A DNA stretch of 31,119 bases from Spirochaetaceae bacterium UBA4077 (GCA_002383375.1 DFYR01000005.1:13930-45048); one strand, 5' to 3'. Numbered from the stretch's first letter, positions 1 through 7,954 are shown. The notes: generated by a model not told the origin, from the sequence alone. Program-made: numbers and translations.

Positions 1-34
1 TGCCCAGGTTGCCTAGGTTTCTCCTATACCGTAC

Positions 35-87
35 TATGCTCCAGATCGCCCGGAGTTGAACAGCGTATACCGGCGTTCTGGAGCATA
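35..87 (+). promoter_or_regulatory. Leader hairpin covering the ribosome binding site of the zincin-like gene
   Basis: Bases 35-44 (TATGCTCCAG) are the exact reverse complement of bases 78-87 (CTGGAGCATA). The stem extends inward by one pair (45/77) and, past one mismatch, by CGCC 47-50 with GGCG 72-75. The 3' arm contains the only good Shine-Dalgarno (GGAG, 80-83) of the ATG at 90. If transcription starts upstream of 35, the folded RNA would hide the ribosome binding site. It could instead be a dyad operator or only a chance structure. The pairing is seen directly; the regulatory role is inferred. Confidence 0.5.
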
Positions 88-89
88 CG

Positions 90-875
90 ATGAATCAAGA
101 TCAGGTAAAATCCATTCTGCAGCAGATTGAAGAGAGCCCAGCTCCCTTTAATCTGGTTTTTTCCGGCAGGACCAATAAGAAGGTCAACGGGCTCTACAAG
201 CCTGATACAGCCGAAATAGTGCTCCACAACAAAAATTTCGAATCCGATAATCAGCTTCTGTACACCGCCCTTCATGAATACGCCCATCATCTTCACCACC
301 AGCGCAAAGGCGGTATCCGGCAGTCCAGGCCCCATACCCAGGAATTCTGGTCGATTTTCCACGAACTAGTGCAGAAGGCCGAAGAAGCAGGACTCTATGA
401 TAACGTCTTCGAAAGTCAGGAAGAGTTCGTCGAACTCTCCAGAACGATAAAGGAAAAGTGCCTCAAGGCCAACGGCGAGGCCATGCTGGAACTCGGGCGG
501 CTGCTGGCCAGGGCAGCGGAACTCTGCAGGATACATCAGACTCGGTTCGAAGACTACATCGAGCGGGTCCTGGGGCTTCCCAGAACTACGGCGAGCGCGG
601 CGGTGGCAGCCAGCCAGATCGGCCTCGATCCCTCCATGGGCTGGGACAACCTGCGCTTCGTGGCCGGCATTCGGGACGTGGAAGAGCGCTCCAAGGCCGT
701 CGAAGCCCTTTCGGCCGGCGCCAGCCCCGGAACGGTCAAGGGTATGCTCAAATCACCGGACGAAACGACGGACCCTGCTGAGCGACTGCTGCGGGAAAAA
801 GAGCGGATCGAGCGAACCATCAGCAAGCTCACCGAAAAGCTTGAAGAAATCGAGTTGCGGCTCTCGGAGCTGTAG
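90..875 (+). CDS. Zincin-like protein with HExxH motif and helical C-terminus, function unknown
   Basis: This 261-residue soluble protein has no signal peptide or membrane segment. Residues about 58-70 carry LHEYAHH, an HExxH zinc-binding motif. A second histidine near residue 82, in PHTQEFW, is placed where SprT/WLM/ImmA-like zincins have a third ligand, so metal binding and possibly peptidase activity are plausible. Residues about 150-220 are helical, with a segment (SMGWDNLRFVAGIRDVEERS) loosely reminiscent of ParB/KorB-type helical domains. Residues 228-261 form a charged coiled coil. I do not recognise a named family, so substrate and role are unknown. The ATG at 90 is preceded by GGAG at good spacing, inside the hairpin described at 35-87. 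pyrK follows on the same strand after about 90-140 bases, so co-transcription is possible. Confidence 0.75.
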   Translation: MNQDQVKSILQQIEESPAPFNLVFSGRTNKKVNGLYKPDTAEIVLHNKNFESDNQLLYTALHEYAHHLHHQRKGGIRQSRPHTQEFWSIFHELVQKAEEAGLYDNVFESQEEFVELSRTIKEKCLKANGEAMLELGRLLARAAELCRIHQTRFEDYIERVLGLPRTTASAAVAASQIGLDPSMGWDNLRFVAGIRDVEERSKAVEALSAGASPGTVKGMLKSPDETTDPAERLLREKERIERTISKLTEKLEEIELRLSEL

Positions 876-1012
876 GCCGAGGTTTTGCCGAGCCTTGTGA
901 GGCTGGCTGGCCAAGCGCCTGATGGAGGCTGCTGTACCAGCGGTTTCTGCAGGGCTTACATATAAGCTTGACAGATAAAGGCCAGGATGAGGACAATGCG
1001 GACAAGAAACCG

Positions 1013-2026
1013 ATGATGAGACAGTTTAACGCTCCCGTTGTTTTCAACCAGGCCGTTTCCCAGGGCTGGAAACTTCTGGCCTTTTTATGGCCACAGGATC
1101 TTGCCCCGCCTATTCCCGGGCAATTTTTCACCTTCAATCCGCAGGGGCTCCAGGCCGGCAATGCCGGGCTTCTCAGAAGGCCGTTGGCCTTCGCTTTTTA
1201 TGGACGTGGACTCGCCTTTGCCCTCTACCAGATCCGGGGCAAGGCTACCCAAGCCCTGGCTGCCTTTGCCGAAGGCAGCAGCATCGATGTGATAGGCCCT
1301 CTGGGCAACTCCTTCCCCCGGCCTTCCGCGGGCGAACAAGCTCTCTTGGCAGGCGGAGGCATCGGGATCGGTCCCCTGCTCTATCTGCATTCGACTTTTC
1401 GGGATTTCAAAGCAAGCGAAGGCGCTACGCTCGCTGCTTCACCAAAAGCAAGCAGGCTCTTTCTCGGATTTAGATCTGCCAGCCAAATCCCCTCCTTTAT
1501 TTTGGCGGCGGAGCGCTGGGAAGCACAAAATAGAAGCGTCGAGGGAACCGGCTGGTACTCTGAGCCATACCGGCAGCCGGTTCTCGCCGGGCTTTCCGAT
1601 CTGCAGCACAGCCTCGACCAAGCGCTCATAGCTACCGATGACGGCTCCAGGGGTTTCAAGGGCACCGTGGTGGAAGCGCTTCTCCAGCATCCCAGCCGAA
1701 ATGTGGCGGGCGAGGCTGGAGTCGGGATTGGAGCCGAAGCAGGGGCTGGAGCTGGACCTGGGGTTAGAGGCGAAGCTGGAGCTGGGGCTGAAACCGCTGC
1801 AGCCAGGAAGAGGCTCTATGCCTGCGGTCCTGCTCCCATGCTTTCAGCCCTGGACGATCTGGCACTTCACAGGGGCATTCCTGCTCACCTTTCTGCCGAG
1901 CAGTGGATGGCCTGCGGAGTGGGGGCCTGCCAGGGCTGCGTGCTCCCCGCTAGGGCGGGCGGATACCTGCGCGCCTGCGCCGACGGCCCCATATTCCCCC
2001 AAGGAGCTATCCTGTGGAAATCCTGA
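1013..2026 (+). CDS. pyrK: Dihydroorotate dehydrogenase electron transfer subunit
   Basis: PyrK passes electrons from PyrD's FMN through FAD and a [2Fe-2S] cluster to NAD+ in class 1B dihydroorotate dehydrogenase (pyrimidine synthesis). The N-terminal barrel has an FAD-binding LLRRPLAFAF segment. AGGGIGIGPLLYL is the NAD-binding glycine motif. The C-terminus has CGVGACQGC plus a last Cys in LRACADG, the four cluster ligands. An Ala/Gly/Glu-rich stretch encoded at about 1706-1804 separates the NAD domain from the cluster domain and is unusual for PyrK. The start is uncertain: ATG 1013 or 1016 fits the family N-terminus (RQFNAPVVF) but has a weak ribosome binding site; TTG 968 would add 15 residues. 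The 3' end overlaps pyrD by 13 nt, implying translational coupling. Confidence 0.9.
   Translation: MMRQFNAPVVFNQAVSQGWKLLAFLWPQDLAPPIPGQFFTFNPQGLQAGNAGLLRRPLAFAFYGRGLAFALYQIRGKATQALAAFAEGSSIDVIGPLGNSFPRPSAGEQALLAGGGIGIGPLLYLHSTFRDFKASEGATLAASPKASRLFLGFRSASQIPSFILAAERWEAQNRSVEGTGWYSEPYRQPVLAGLSDLQHSLDQALIATDDGSRGFKGTVVEALLQHPSRNVAGEAGVGIGAEAGAGAGPGVRGEAGAGAETAAARKRLYACGPAPMLSALDDLALHRGIPAHLSAEQWMACGVGACQGCVLPARAGGYLRACADGPIFPQGAILWKS
1706..1804 (+). repeat. Low-complexity GCTGGAG-type repeat inside pyrK
   Basis: Imperfect tandem copies of GCTGGAGC/GGGGCTGGA-like units encode a run made almost only of Ala, Gly and Glu with occasional Val/Ile. The reading frame stays open through it. It lies between the NAD-binding domain and the [2Fe-2S] domain and looks like a linker expanded by repeat slippage. 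Confidence 0.6.
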
Positions 2027-2976
2027 ACCGAGAGCCGGATGTTTCGGTGCAGATCGGCCCCCTTGTCCTGCCCAATCCGGTGGGAGTAGCCTCGGGCACC
2101 TTCGGCTACGGACAGGAATATCAGGAACTGCTGGATATCCACCGCCTGGGAGCCCTCTATACCAAGGCGGTCAGCTTGGAGCCTAAAGCGGGAAACAAGC
2201 CTCCCCGCCTCGTGGAAACTCCCAGCGGGCTCATAAACTCTATCGGTCTGGCCAATCCCGGTCTCCAGGTTTTTCTCGACGAAAAAATCCCCTATCTGCA
2301 AAGCCTCAGCTGTCCCGTCCTGGTCAATGTGGTGGGAGAGAGCGAATCGGAGTATACGACAATCGTGGAGGCCATCGAAAAGCGGATCGGCGATTACCAG
2401 GAAGGGGAAAAGAGCCCCGTGGACGGCTACGAGCTGAACCTTTCCTGTCCAAATGTCGATAAGGGCGGCATGGCATTCGGCACTGAGCCGGATCTGGTGG
2501 AGCGGATAACCAGAAAGGTGAGAAGACTCACCCGCCGCGCCCTGGTGGTCAAGCTGAGTCCCAACGTTACCGACATTGCCCAGATAGCCCTTGCGGCCGA
2601 AGCGGGAAAGGCCGACGCTGTTTCCTGCATCAACACCGTGGTTGGCATGGCCATCGACGTAAAAACCTGCAAACCCCTTATCGCCCGGGGAATCGGCGGC
2701 CTTTCCGGACCGGCCATACGACCGATCGGCGTCGCCTGCGTCTGGAAGGCGGCCCGGGCTGTCCGGATTCCCGTGATTGGCCTGGGGGGAATTACCTGCG
2801 CCGACGACGCCCTGGAATACCTTCTGGCCGGCGCCTCGGCGATCCAGGTAGGCACTGCGATTTTTTCCAATCCCCGAGCGCCCCTGGAGATACTCGACGG
2901 AATCAAGGCCTGGATGCGCGAGCGCAATATTGGAACGCTGGGTGAAATCCCAGCTTTGCTGCGCTTCCCCTCCTAG
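2014..2976 (+). CDS. pyrD: Dihydroorotate dehydrogenase, class 1B catalytic subunit
   Basis: PyrD oxidises dihydroorotate to orotate on FMN in the cytosol. This 320-residue protein has the normal length. It shows PNPVGVASGTFGYG near the N-terminus, the substrate-binding NSIGLANPG region, the NLSCPNV motif whose Cys is the catalytic base of class 1 enzymes, VVKLSPNVTD, and the phosphate-binding GLGGI and GTAIFSNP segments. The Cys base and the neighbouring pyrK place it in class 1B (NAD-linked) rather than class 2. Translation starts at GTG 2014, with AAGGAG at 2001-2006 inside the end of pyrK, so the genes overlap by 13 nt. The stop is one base from the end of the convergent lipoprotein gene. 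Confidence 0.96.
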   Translation: MEILNREPDVSVQIGPLVLPNPVGVASGTFGYGQEYQELLDIHRLGALYTKAVSLEPKAGNKPPRLVETPSGLINSIGLANPGLQVFLDEKIPYLQSLSCPVLVNVVGESESEYTTIVEAIEKRIGDYQEGEKSPVDGYELNLSCPNVDKGGMAFGTEPDLVERITRKVRRLTRRALVVKLSPNVTDIAQIALAAEAGKADAVSCINTVVGMAIDVKTCKPLIARGIGGLSGPAIRPIGVACVWKAARAVRIPVIGLGGITCADDALEYLLAGASAIQVGTAIFSNPRAPLEILDGIKAWMRERNIGTLGEIPALLRFPS

Positions 2977-2977
2977 C

Positions 2978-3769
2978 TTAAGGCGCCAACGCACTGCGCT
3001 GGCTCAGAACAGCGCCAGATACAATCCTTACACAAAGCAATTCTTTTCCGTTGGAAAATGTATGCAAGCCTTCCGGCAGCATGATAAATGCCTCACCATC
3101 GCCGGCTTCCGCAGAAGCTCCTGTGTCGGTTTGAGTCCGGGTTTGCGGCGTCGGGCAGAGGGCGCTTTCGGGCCACCAGGGCCCCTCGCCGGGCAAGATA
3201 TAAACCGTCCTGGCCGAAGGGAAAAGCGATACTCTGAAACTTCCCTGAATGAGCCGCTCCGCCGCAGTCCAGGGCGGAAGTGTCCAGGGATCTTTCTGTC
3301 TGAACACTTCAGGGTCTGCCAGCTTTTCCACCGGCCAGTTCCAGGGATCATAGCCAGCCCTTTCCATGAATAGCACCACCGCAGCCGCGTATCCCGATTC
3401 GAAGCTTGCACTGCCCTTAGCTCGCCGCCAAGTGTCTACCAAATTGGAGTTCGGCTCCAGGTCGAAGGGATAGAGAAAGCCCGCGGGCTTACACCAGCCG
3501 AAGGGCGCTTCGGGCTGTAGGAGGATTGCCTGATTGCAGCCTCTTGCGAGCTTGATACTGAGACGCTCGCCTTCGGCAAGGAGCGCTTCCTGAGCCGTAC
3601 CCTTCTCGTCGATCCAGCTGATCCGGTAGACCAAGCCCTCCATGCCTTGCCAGACCGCAGGTCTTGCTGGAGTCTCGATCTCAAGGTCCTGGGAGGCTAT
3701 GAGCGCTGCGCTGCAGGATGAAAGCAAAGACCAGAGCAACAACACCCAAGCATGAATGAGGAGTGTCAC
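2978..3769 (-). CDS. Predicted lipoprotein, function unknown
   Basis: This 263-residue protein begins with a hydrophobic signal segment (residues 4-18) ending in LLSSC, so Cys19 is a likely lipidation site and the mature protein would be membrane-anchored and outside the cytoplasm. The rest is a mixed, Trp- and Pro-rich globular sequence with several cysteines and no motif I recognise. The start is GTG at 3769, supported by GGAGG (3781-3777) seven bases upstream; there is no in-frame ATG near the signal peptide. It lies downstream of malQ on the same strand, 111 bases away. A TATAAT box just after the malQ stop suggests it can also be transcribed separately. Confidence 0.8.
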   Translation of the reverse strand: MTLLIHAWVLLLWSLLSSCSAALIASQDLEIETPARPAVWQGMEGLVYRISWIDEKGTAQEALLAEGERLSIKLARGCNQAILLQPEAPFGWCKPAGFLYPFDLEPNSNLVDTWRRAKGSASFESGYAAAVVLFMERAGYDPWNWPVEKLADPEVFRQKDPWTLPPWTAAERLIQGSFRVSLFPSARTVYILPGEGPWWPESALCPTPQTRTQTDTGASAEAGDGEAFIMLPEGLHTFSNGKELLCVRIVSGAVLSQRSALAP

Positions 3770-3872
3770 CGGCGGACCTCCGAATGCCTTACGTCCTCCA
3801 GCGCCCTGCCTGCTTCAAATCTTGAGAAGACTTAGAGAGCTCCTGTCTCAGGAATACGGCTCGGTTAATACA

Positions 3873-3878
3873 ATTATA
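3873..3878 (-). promoter_or_regulatory. Possible -10 box for the lipoprotein gene
   Basis: A perfect TATAAT on the minus strand (3878-3873) lies directly after the malQ stop codon, about 100 bases before the lipoprotein GTG. No good -35 is present at 16-18 bases, so this is a weak call. A small TCCTG/CAGGA stem-loop (3841-3853) lies in the would-be leader. Confidence 0.35.
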
Positions 3879-3880
3879 TC

Positions 3881-5503
3881 CTATGCGAGGCGAAAAAACG
3901 TCTTCCCCAGGTCTTTTAGCTTTTTCGCCAACGAGGAACGAAGGGTTCCTTCGGCCATTCTCCAGGACCACCAGCCGTTCTGGGTTCCCGGATAGTTCAT
4001 CCTGGCCTCGCTGCCCAGGCCTAAAAGATCCTGGAAGGGGGCGATGGCCATGTCCGCGGGGCTAGCCCAGGCTGTCCTGATCATATTCCAGGAAAAACCG
4101 CTCCTAGCGCCTCCCACATAGGCCAGGGCTCTAGCCGCGGCCTGGCGGGGGGCAGAAGCCAGCCAGCCGGCCGCTGTATTGTTGTCGTGGGTGCCCGTGT
4201 AAACCACAGCATTTCCGGGATAGTTATGGGGATAATCGGGATTGTCGCCTTCAGGCTCGAAGGCAAACTGGAGAATTTTCATGCCAGGGAAGCCGTAGCG
4301 ATCCCTGAGTTCATAGACCTCCGGAGTCATAAAGCCCAGGTCCTCGGCGATAATAGGAAGACTGCCCAGGGCTTCCTGTACCGCATCGAAGAGGGAGGCG
4401 CCAGGTCCCGGTTCCCAGCGTCCGCGCTCGGCGGTTTTATCCTGCGCCGGCACAGCCCAGTTGGCTGAAAAGCCTCTGAAGTGGTCAATTCTGAGGATAT
4501 CCACCAGGCTCAGAGCAGCCTCGATGCGCGAAATCCACCAGGTGTACCTCTCAGCTTTGTTCGCCTTCCAATCGTACAGAGGGTTGCCCCAGAGTTGGCC
4601 GGTGGCGGTGAAATAATCAGGAGGCACTCCCGCCACCTTGAGGGGGCGGCATTCAGCATCCAGCTGGAAGAGCTCTGGATGAGCCCAGACATCGGCCGAA
4701 TCCCAGGCGACGAATATAGGTATGTCCCCGATTATCCGCAGGCCCGCCGCCTCCGCCCTGGTCTTGAGAATCCGCCATTGGCTGAAAAAGAGGAACTGGA
4801 TGAATTTGTGCTTATTCACGAAATCAGCGCGGGAAGCGGCGAACTCGGCGAGGGCTGAGGCTTTCCTTAGCCTCAGTTCCTCAGGCCAACGGTCCCATGA
4901 CTCCAATCCTCTTTCTTCCTTGATGGTCATGAAGAGCGAAAAATCGTCCAGCCAGGAAGCGTTATCATCGCAGAAGCTCCTGAAGGACTGTTGGTCGAGG
5001 CCGGAGGCTTCAGGATTTGCAGTTGCTATGGCGGCACGACTGGCAGCTTTCTGCCATTTTTCACCAGTAGTCGCTGCTGCCCCCAAGCCGCTCGGCGATT
5101 TGGAGGCGGCTTGCGGCTCGGCCCGAACACCAGAATTCACCTCTCTAAAACGCTCCCAGATCCTATCCAGAAAAAGCCGCCGGGAAGTGAAAATCCAGCC
5201 GAAATCCACCTTTCCAGTGTTGGGAGCCCTGCATGCTTCGAGCTCCTCAGGGCTCGCCAGACCCGCCTCGGCCACCAGCCCTGGATCGATCAGGTTGGGA
5301 TTGCCGGCGAAAGAAGAAAGGCATTGGTAGGGCGAGTCGCCGTAGCCCGTCGGCCCTAGGGGCAGGATCTGCCAAAGACCAATCCCGGCTCGCGCGAGAA
5401 AATCGATGAATTTCCAGGACTCAGCTCCGATCGTGCCGATGCCATACGGGCCAGAAAGGGAGCTGGGATGGAGCAGAATGCCTGAACTCCGGGGAAAGCG
5501 CAT
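3881..5503 (-). CDS. malQ: 4-alpha-glucanotransferase (amylomaltase, GH77)
   Basis: MalQ disproportionates maltodextrins by moving glucan chains between 4-OH groups, releasing glucose in the cytosol. The 540-residue protein opens with the family's RSSGILLHPSSLSGPYGIG signature. The GH77 catalytic residues are all visible: nucleophile Asp340 in LRIDHFRGF, acid/base Glu387 in IIAEDLG, and transition-state Asp440 in YTGTHDNNT. An Ala/Ser-rich stretch at about residues 124-172 is an insertion relative to typical 500-residue enzymes. The start is ATG 5503; an upstream in-frame extension to 5719 runs through the preceding permease gene and is not real. The start lies 5 bases after the permease stop, so this is the last gene of the maltodextrin operon. 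Confidence 0.96.
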   Translation of the reverse strand: MRFPRSSGILLHPSSLSGPYGIGTIGAESWKFIDFLARAGIGLWQILPLGPTGYGDSPYQCLSSFAGNPNLIDPGLVAEAGLASPEELEACRAPNTGKVDFGWIFTSRRLFLDRIWERFREVNSGVRAEPQAASKSPSGLGAAATTGEKWQKAASRAAIATANPEASGLDQQSFRSFCDDNASWLDDFSLFMTIKEERGLESWDRWPEELRLRKASALAEFAASRADFVNKHKFIQFLFFSQWRILKTRAEAAGLRIIGDIPIFVAWDSADVWAHPELFQLDAECRPLKVAGVPPDYFTATGQLWGNPLYDWKANKAERYTWWISRIEAALSLVDILRIDHFRGFSANWAVPAQDKTAERGRWEPGPGASLFDAVQEALGSLPIIAEDLGFMTPEVYELRDRYGFPGMKILQFAFEPEGDNPDYPHNYPGNAVVYTGTHDNNTAAGWLASAPRQAAARALAYVGGARSGFSWNMIRTAWASPADMAIAPFQDLLGLGSEARMNYPGTQNGWWSWRMAEGTLRSSLAKKLKDLGKTFFRLA

Positions 5504-5508
5504 TGCCT

Positions 5509-6324
5509 TCAGCCCTTCACCGCACCGGCGGCTATGCCCTTGATGATATACTTCTGCAGGACAAGGTAGAAGACGATAATCGGCACCGCCGAAAGTACCA
5601 GAGAGGCCGTCAAGGGTCCATACTCCTTGAGGAACTGGCCGTAGAACTGCATCTGGGCGAGCTGGATGGTTCCCTGCTTGATCACCAGAAGGGGCAGAAG
5701 AAAATCGTTCCAGATCCAAAGGGCGTCCAAGACTGCGATGGTGGCCGTGATGGGCTTGAGCAGCGGAAAAACAATCCTGAAAAAGATGAACGCCGTTCCT
5801 GCCCCGTCTATGGCCGCCGATTCCTCCAGCTCCTTGGGCACACTTTTCACGAAGCCGTGGAACATGAAGACCGCCATGGGCGCTCCCAAGCCCCAGTAGA
5901 GCACGACGATCCCCAAGGGGTTGGTCAAGCCCAGGTCAGAGGCCAGCACTGCTAAGGGCACCATGATAATCTGGAAAGGAATTACCAGGGCGAAGGCGAA
6001 GAGGCTATAGATCAGCCAGGCATAGCGCCTTTCCGTGCGGGCGAGCATCCAGGCGGCCATGGAGCTGGTAAGCACAATGCCTACGACACCCAGGGTGGTG
6101 ATCAATAAGGTGGTAGCGGCTACCCTGGGAAATTCCATCACCTTCCACGCCTTTACGAAGTTGTCCAGGAAAAGCGACGAAGGCAGGGCCAGGGGCCTCA
6201 GCATGATGTCTGCGTCGGGCTTGAGGGCGCTCACCAGGACGAAGAGTGCCGGATAGATGAAAACGAAGGCTAGCAGAATCATGAACGCTTCCAGGAGGTG
6301 GATAGGTTTGAACCGGTAGCTCAT
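5509..6324 (-). CDS. Carbohydrate ABC transporter permease, MalG type (CUT1)
   Basis: This inner-membrane permease has 271 residues and about six hydrophobic segments. The first (LEAFMILLAFVFIYPALFVLV) follows a short cytoplasmic N-terminus, as in MalG. The EAA loop that docks the ATPase reads ELEESAAIDGAGTAFIFFRIVFPLLKP. It starts at ATG 6324, overlapping the upstream permease stop as ATGA, with a strong AAGGAGG ribosome binding site. malQ follows after 5 bases, which points to maltose/maltodextrin as substrate. Substrate assignment rests on context; closely related CUT1 systems carry other oligosaccharides. Confidence 0.93.
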   Translation of the reverse strand: MSYRFKPIHLLEAFMILLAFVFIYPALFVLVSALKPDADIMLRPLALPSSLFLDNFVKAWKVMEFPRVAATTLLITTLGVVGIVLTSSMAAWMLARTERRYAWLIYSLFAFALVIPFQIIMVPLAVLASDLGLTNPLGIVVLYWGLGAPMAVFMFHGFVKSVPKELEESAAIDGAGTAFIFFRIVFPLLKPITATIAVLDALWIWNDFLLPLLVIKQGTIQLAQMQFYGQFLKEYGPLTASLVLSAVPIIVFYLVLQKYIIKGIAAGAVKG

Positions 6325-7829
6325 AGCTGGACCTCCTTGCGCTTCATGAAATAGAGTTGCAAGCCCGTTATCGCCAATATGGCGATGAAGAGAAGGGTTG
6401 CCTTGGCGGTGGCCAGGCCTGCGAGCTTGCGGGCGAAGGCGTCGAAGAAGATATCCATGACAAAGGGAACCGTCCCCACGGCGTAGCCCGATGGGCCGAC
6501 CATGGCGTAGACCAGGTCGAAGCACTTGAGAGCGTTGGCTATAGAGAGAAAGATGCAGACAGTGAAGGCGGGCACCAGGAGGGGCAAGGTGATGTGACGA
6601 AGCCTGTTCCAGGGGCTGGCCCCATCGATCATCGCCGCTTCAAGCACGTCCTGTGGTATGTTCTGCAAACCCGCCAGGTACACGACCATGAAATAGCCCG
6701 CTGCTTGCCAGACCGACACCATCACCAGGAGCCAGGGTGCCTTGGCTGAATCGCTCATCCAGGTCTGTATGCCCGTCAGTTTGGGCAGAAGGTGGAAGAA
6801 AATAAAGGACCATATCAGGGCTACGACAATCATTGAGAGGACGTTGGGCAGGAAGAACACCGAGCGGAGGATATTCTTGGTCTTGAGCTTCCGATCCAGT
6901 GCCATGGCTATCCAGAATGCCAGGAGATTCGCGAGGATCACGTTGCCCAGAGCGAAGAAGATTGTGAATCCCACTACCCCCAGGTCGAACTTCTCTGCCC
7001 TCCAGTTCGATGCCAGAAGGGTCTTGAACTCGCCAATTTCGAAGATCTTGCGGGCAGCCATTTCTACCTGCGCCCTGTCGGCTTCGTCCAAGGGGGCTGT
7101 GAAGGTTGCGATGGCTGCTTTCAGGGTGGCTTCATCCTGGGCGAGACCGGCTTTCTTCACCGCATCCACGAAGTCGTCCACCGCCGAGCTGCTCAGCCGA
7201 CCCCAGCCCAAGGCAGGGAGGCTGTACAGGGGGTCTTCAGCTTCGAATTCGTCCATATCCGGGGAGAGCTTGTAGTAGTCACCCGCTTTATCGTAGAAGA
7301 CTGCGGCCAGTACAGCTTCATCCTGGTCCAGCTTGTCCAAAAAGTGCTTCTCGTATTCCGCCACCTCGATCTGGATGGGCAAATCCGAACTGGGATTGAA
7401 ATAGCGCTCCTCGTAGCGCCGGGGGTAGAAGCGCGCATCGACCTGCCCGGTAAAGATAGAGCGGTAGTTTTCAAAACCCACATCTTTATATGTCTCGGGG
7501 CTGTAGCCCGCTTTTTTCAGAATACGCTCAAGCCGATAGCGCTTGATTCCCGACAGACCCTGTCGCGAATACCGTTCCGATGTGTCCAGGGTATAGAGCG
7601 AAACCACGAAGTCCCGGTCCGGCCCCGGGGCGAGTTTTGCGAGTATCTGGGACTCAAAATCGGCCTTGTCCATGCTTATGGGCGTCTTGGGTGTAAGCCC
7701 ATCCCAGTTGGTAAATGAAATGCGCAAGCCCTGGCCGAAGGGCAGAAGGAAAAAGAGGGCGTAGAGAATAAAGGCAGGTGCCGTGAAAAGGATAAAATTA
7801 AACCGCCGGGTGGATTTTTTCTGAACCAT
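6321..7829 (-). CDS. Carbohydrate ABC transporter permease, MalF type (CUT1), with large extracytoplasmic loop
   Basis: The 502-residue permease has a first membrane helix at about residues 12-32. A hydrophilic loop of roughly 240 residues precedes the second helix near residue 285 and five further helices. The EAA motif is DVLEAAMIDGASPWNRLRHITLPLL. E. coli MalF also has a large periplasmic P2 loop that contacts the binding protein; here the loop is about as large or larger and shows no obvious sequence match to it. ATG 7829 is preferred over GTG 7832 because AGGAGG stands six bases before the ATG. It overlaps the second permease gene by 4 nt and is preceded by a hairpin separating it from the binding-protein gene. 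No ATP-binding subunit is encoded nearby. Confidence 0.93.
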   Translation of the reverse strand: MVQKKSTRRFNFILFTAPAFILYALFFLLPFGQGLRISFTNWDGLTPKTPISMDKADFESQILAKLAPGPDRDFVVSLYTLDTSERYSRQGLSGIKRYRLERILKKAGYSPETYKDVGFENYRSIFTGQVDARFYPRRYEERYFNPSSDLPIQIEVAEYEKHFLDKLDQDEAVLAAVFYDKAGDYYKLSPDMDEFEAEDPLYSLPALGWGRLSSSAVDDFVDAVKKAGLAQDEATLKAAIATFTAPLDEADRAQVEMAARKIFEIGEFKTLLASNWRAEKFDLGVVGFTIFFALGNVILANLLAFWIAMALDRKLKTKNILRSVFFLPNVLSMIVVALIWSFIFFHLLPKLTGIQTWMSDSAKAPWLLVMVSVWQAAGYFMVVYLAGLQNIPQDVLEAAMIDGASPWNRLRHITLPLLVPAFTVCIFLSIANALKCFDLVYAMVGPSGYAVGTVPFVMDIFFDAFARKLAGLATAKATLLFIAILAITGLQLYFMKRKEVQL

Positions 7830-7887
7830 CACATCCCTCCTCTCCCGAGCTTTGGCTCGCCTGAAATCTCACTCGCGCTTAAAGAAG

Positions 7888-7932
7888 AAAGACCGCCACA
7901 AGGCTTTCATTGGAAACCTTTAGGCGGTCTTT
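7888..7932 (-). terminator. Intercistronic hairpin between sugar-binding protein and permease genes
   Basis: AAAGACCGCC (7888-7897) pairs perfectly with GGCGGTCTTT (7923-7932), and the loop contains a second AAGG...CCTT pairing. On the minus strand it is followed by CTTCTTTAAG, a T-rich stretch. It lies just after the binding-protein stop. In related operons such hairpins act as a partial terminator or 3' stabiliser, giving more binding protein than permease. That role is inferred here. Confidence 0.7.
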
Positions 7933-7954
7933 GGTCAGCAAATCAACGGAGCAT

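Noticed and set aside
1885..2994. 369-residue open frame on the minus strand across pyrK and pyrD
   Set aside because: Antisense to two clearly identified genes; its length follows from high GC codon use and its translation has no domain motifs or plausible start.
5504..5719. N-terminal extension of MalQ upstream of ATG 5503
   Set aside because: It runs in another frame through the permease gene; family N-termini begin at RSSGILLHPSSL, and ATG 5503 has a suitable ribosome binding site.
6325..6525. N-terminal extension of the MalG-type permease
   Set aside because: It overlaps the MalF-type gene out of frame; ATG 6324 has a strong AAGGAGG and the usual 4-nt overlap.
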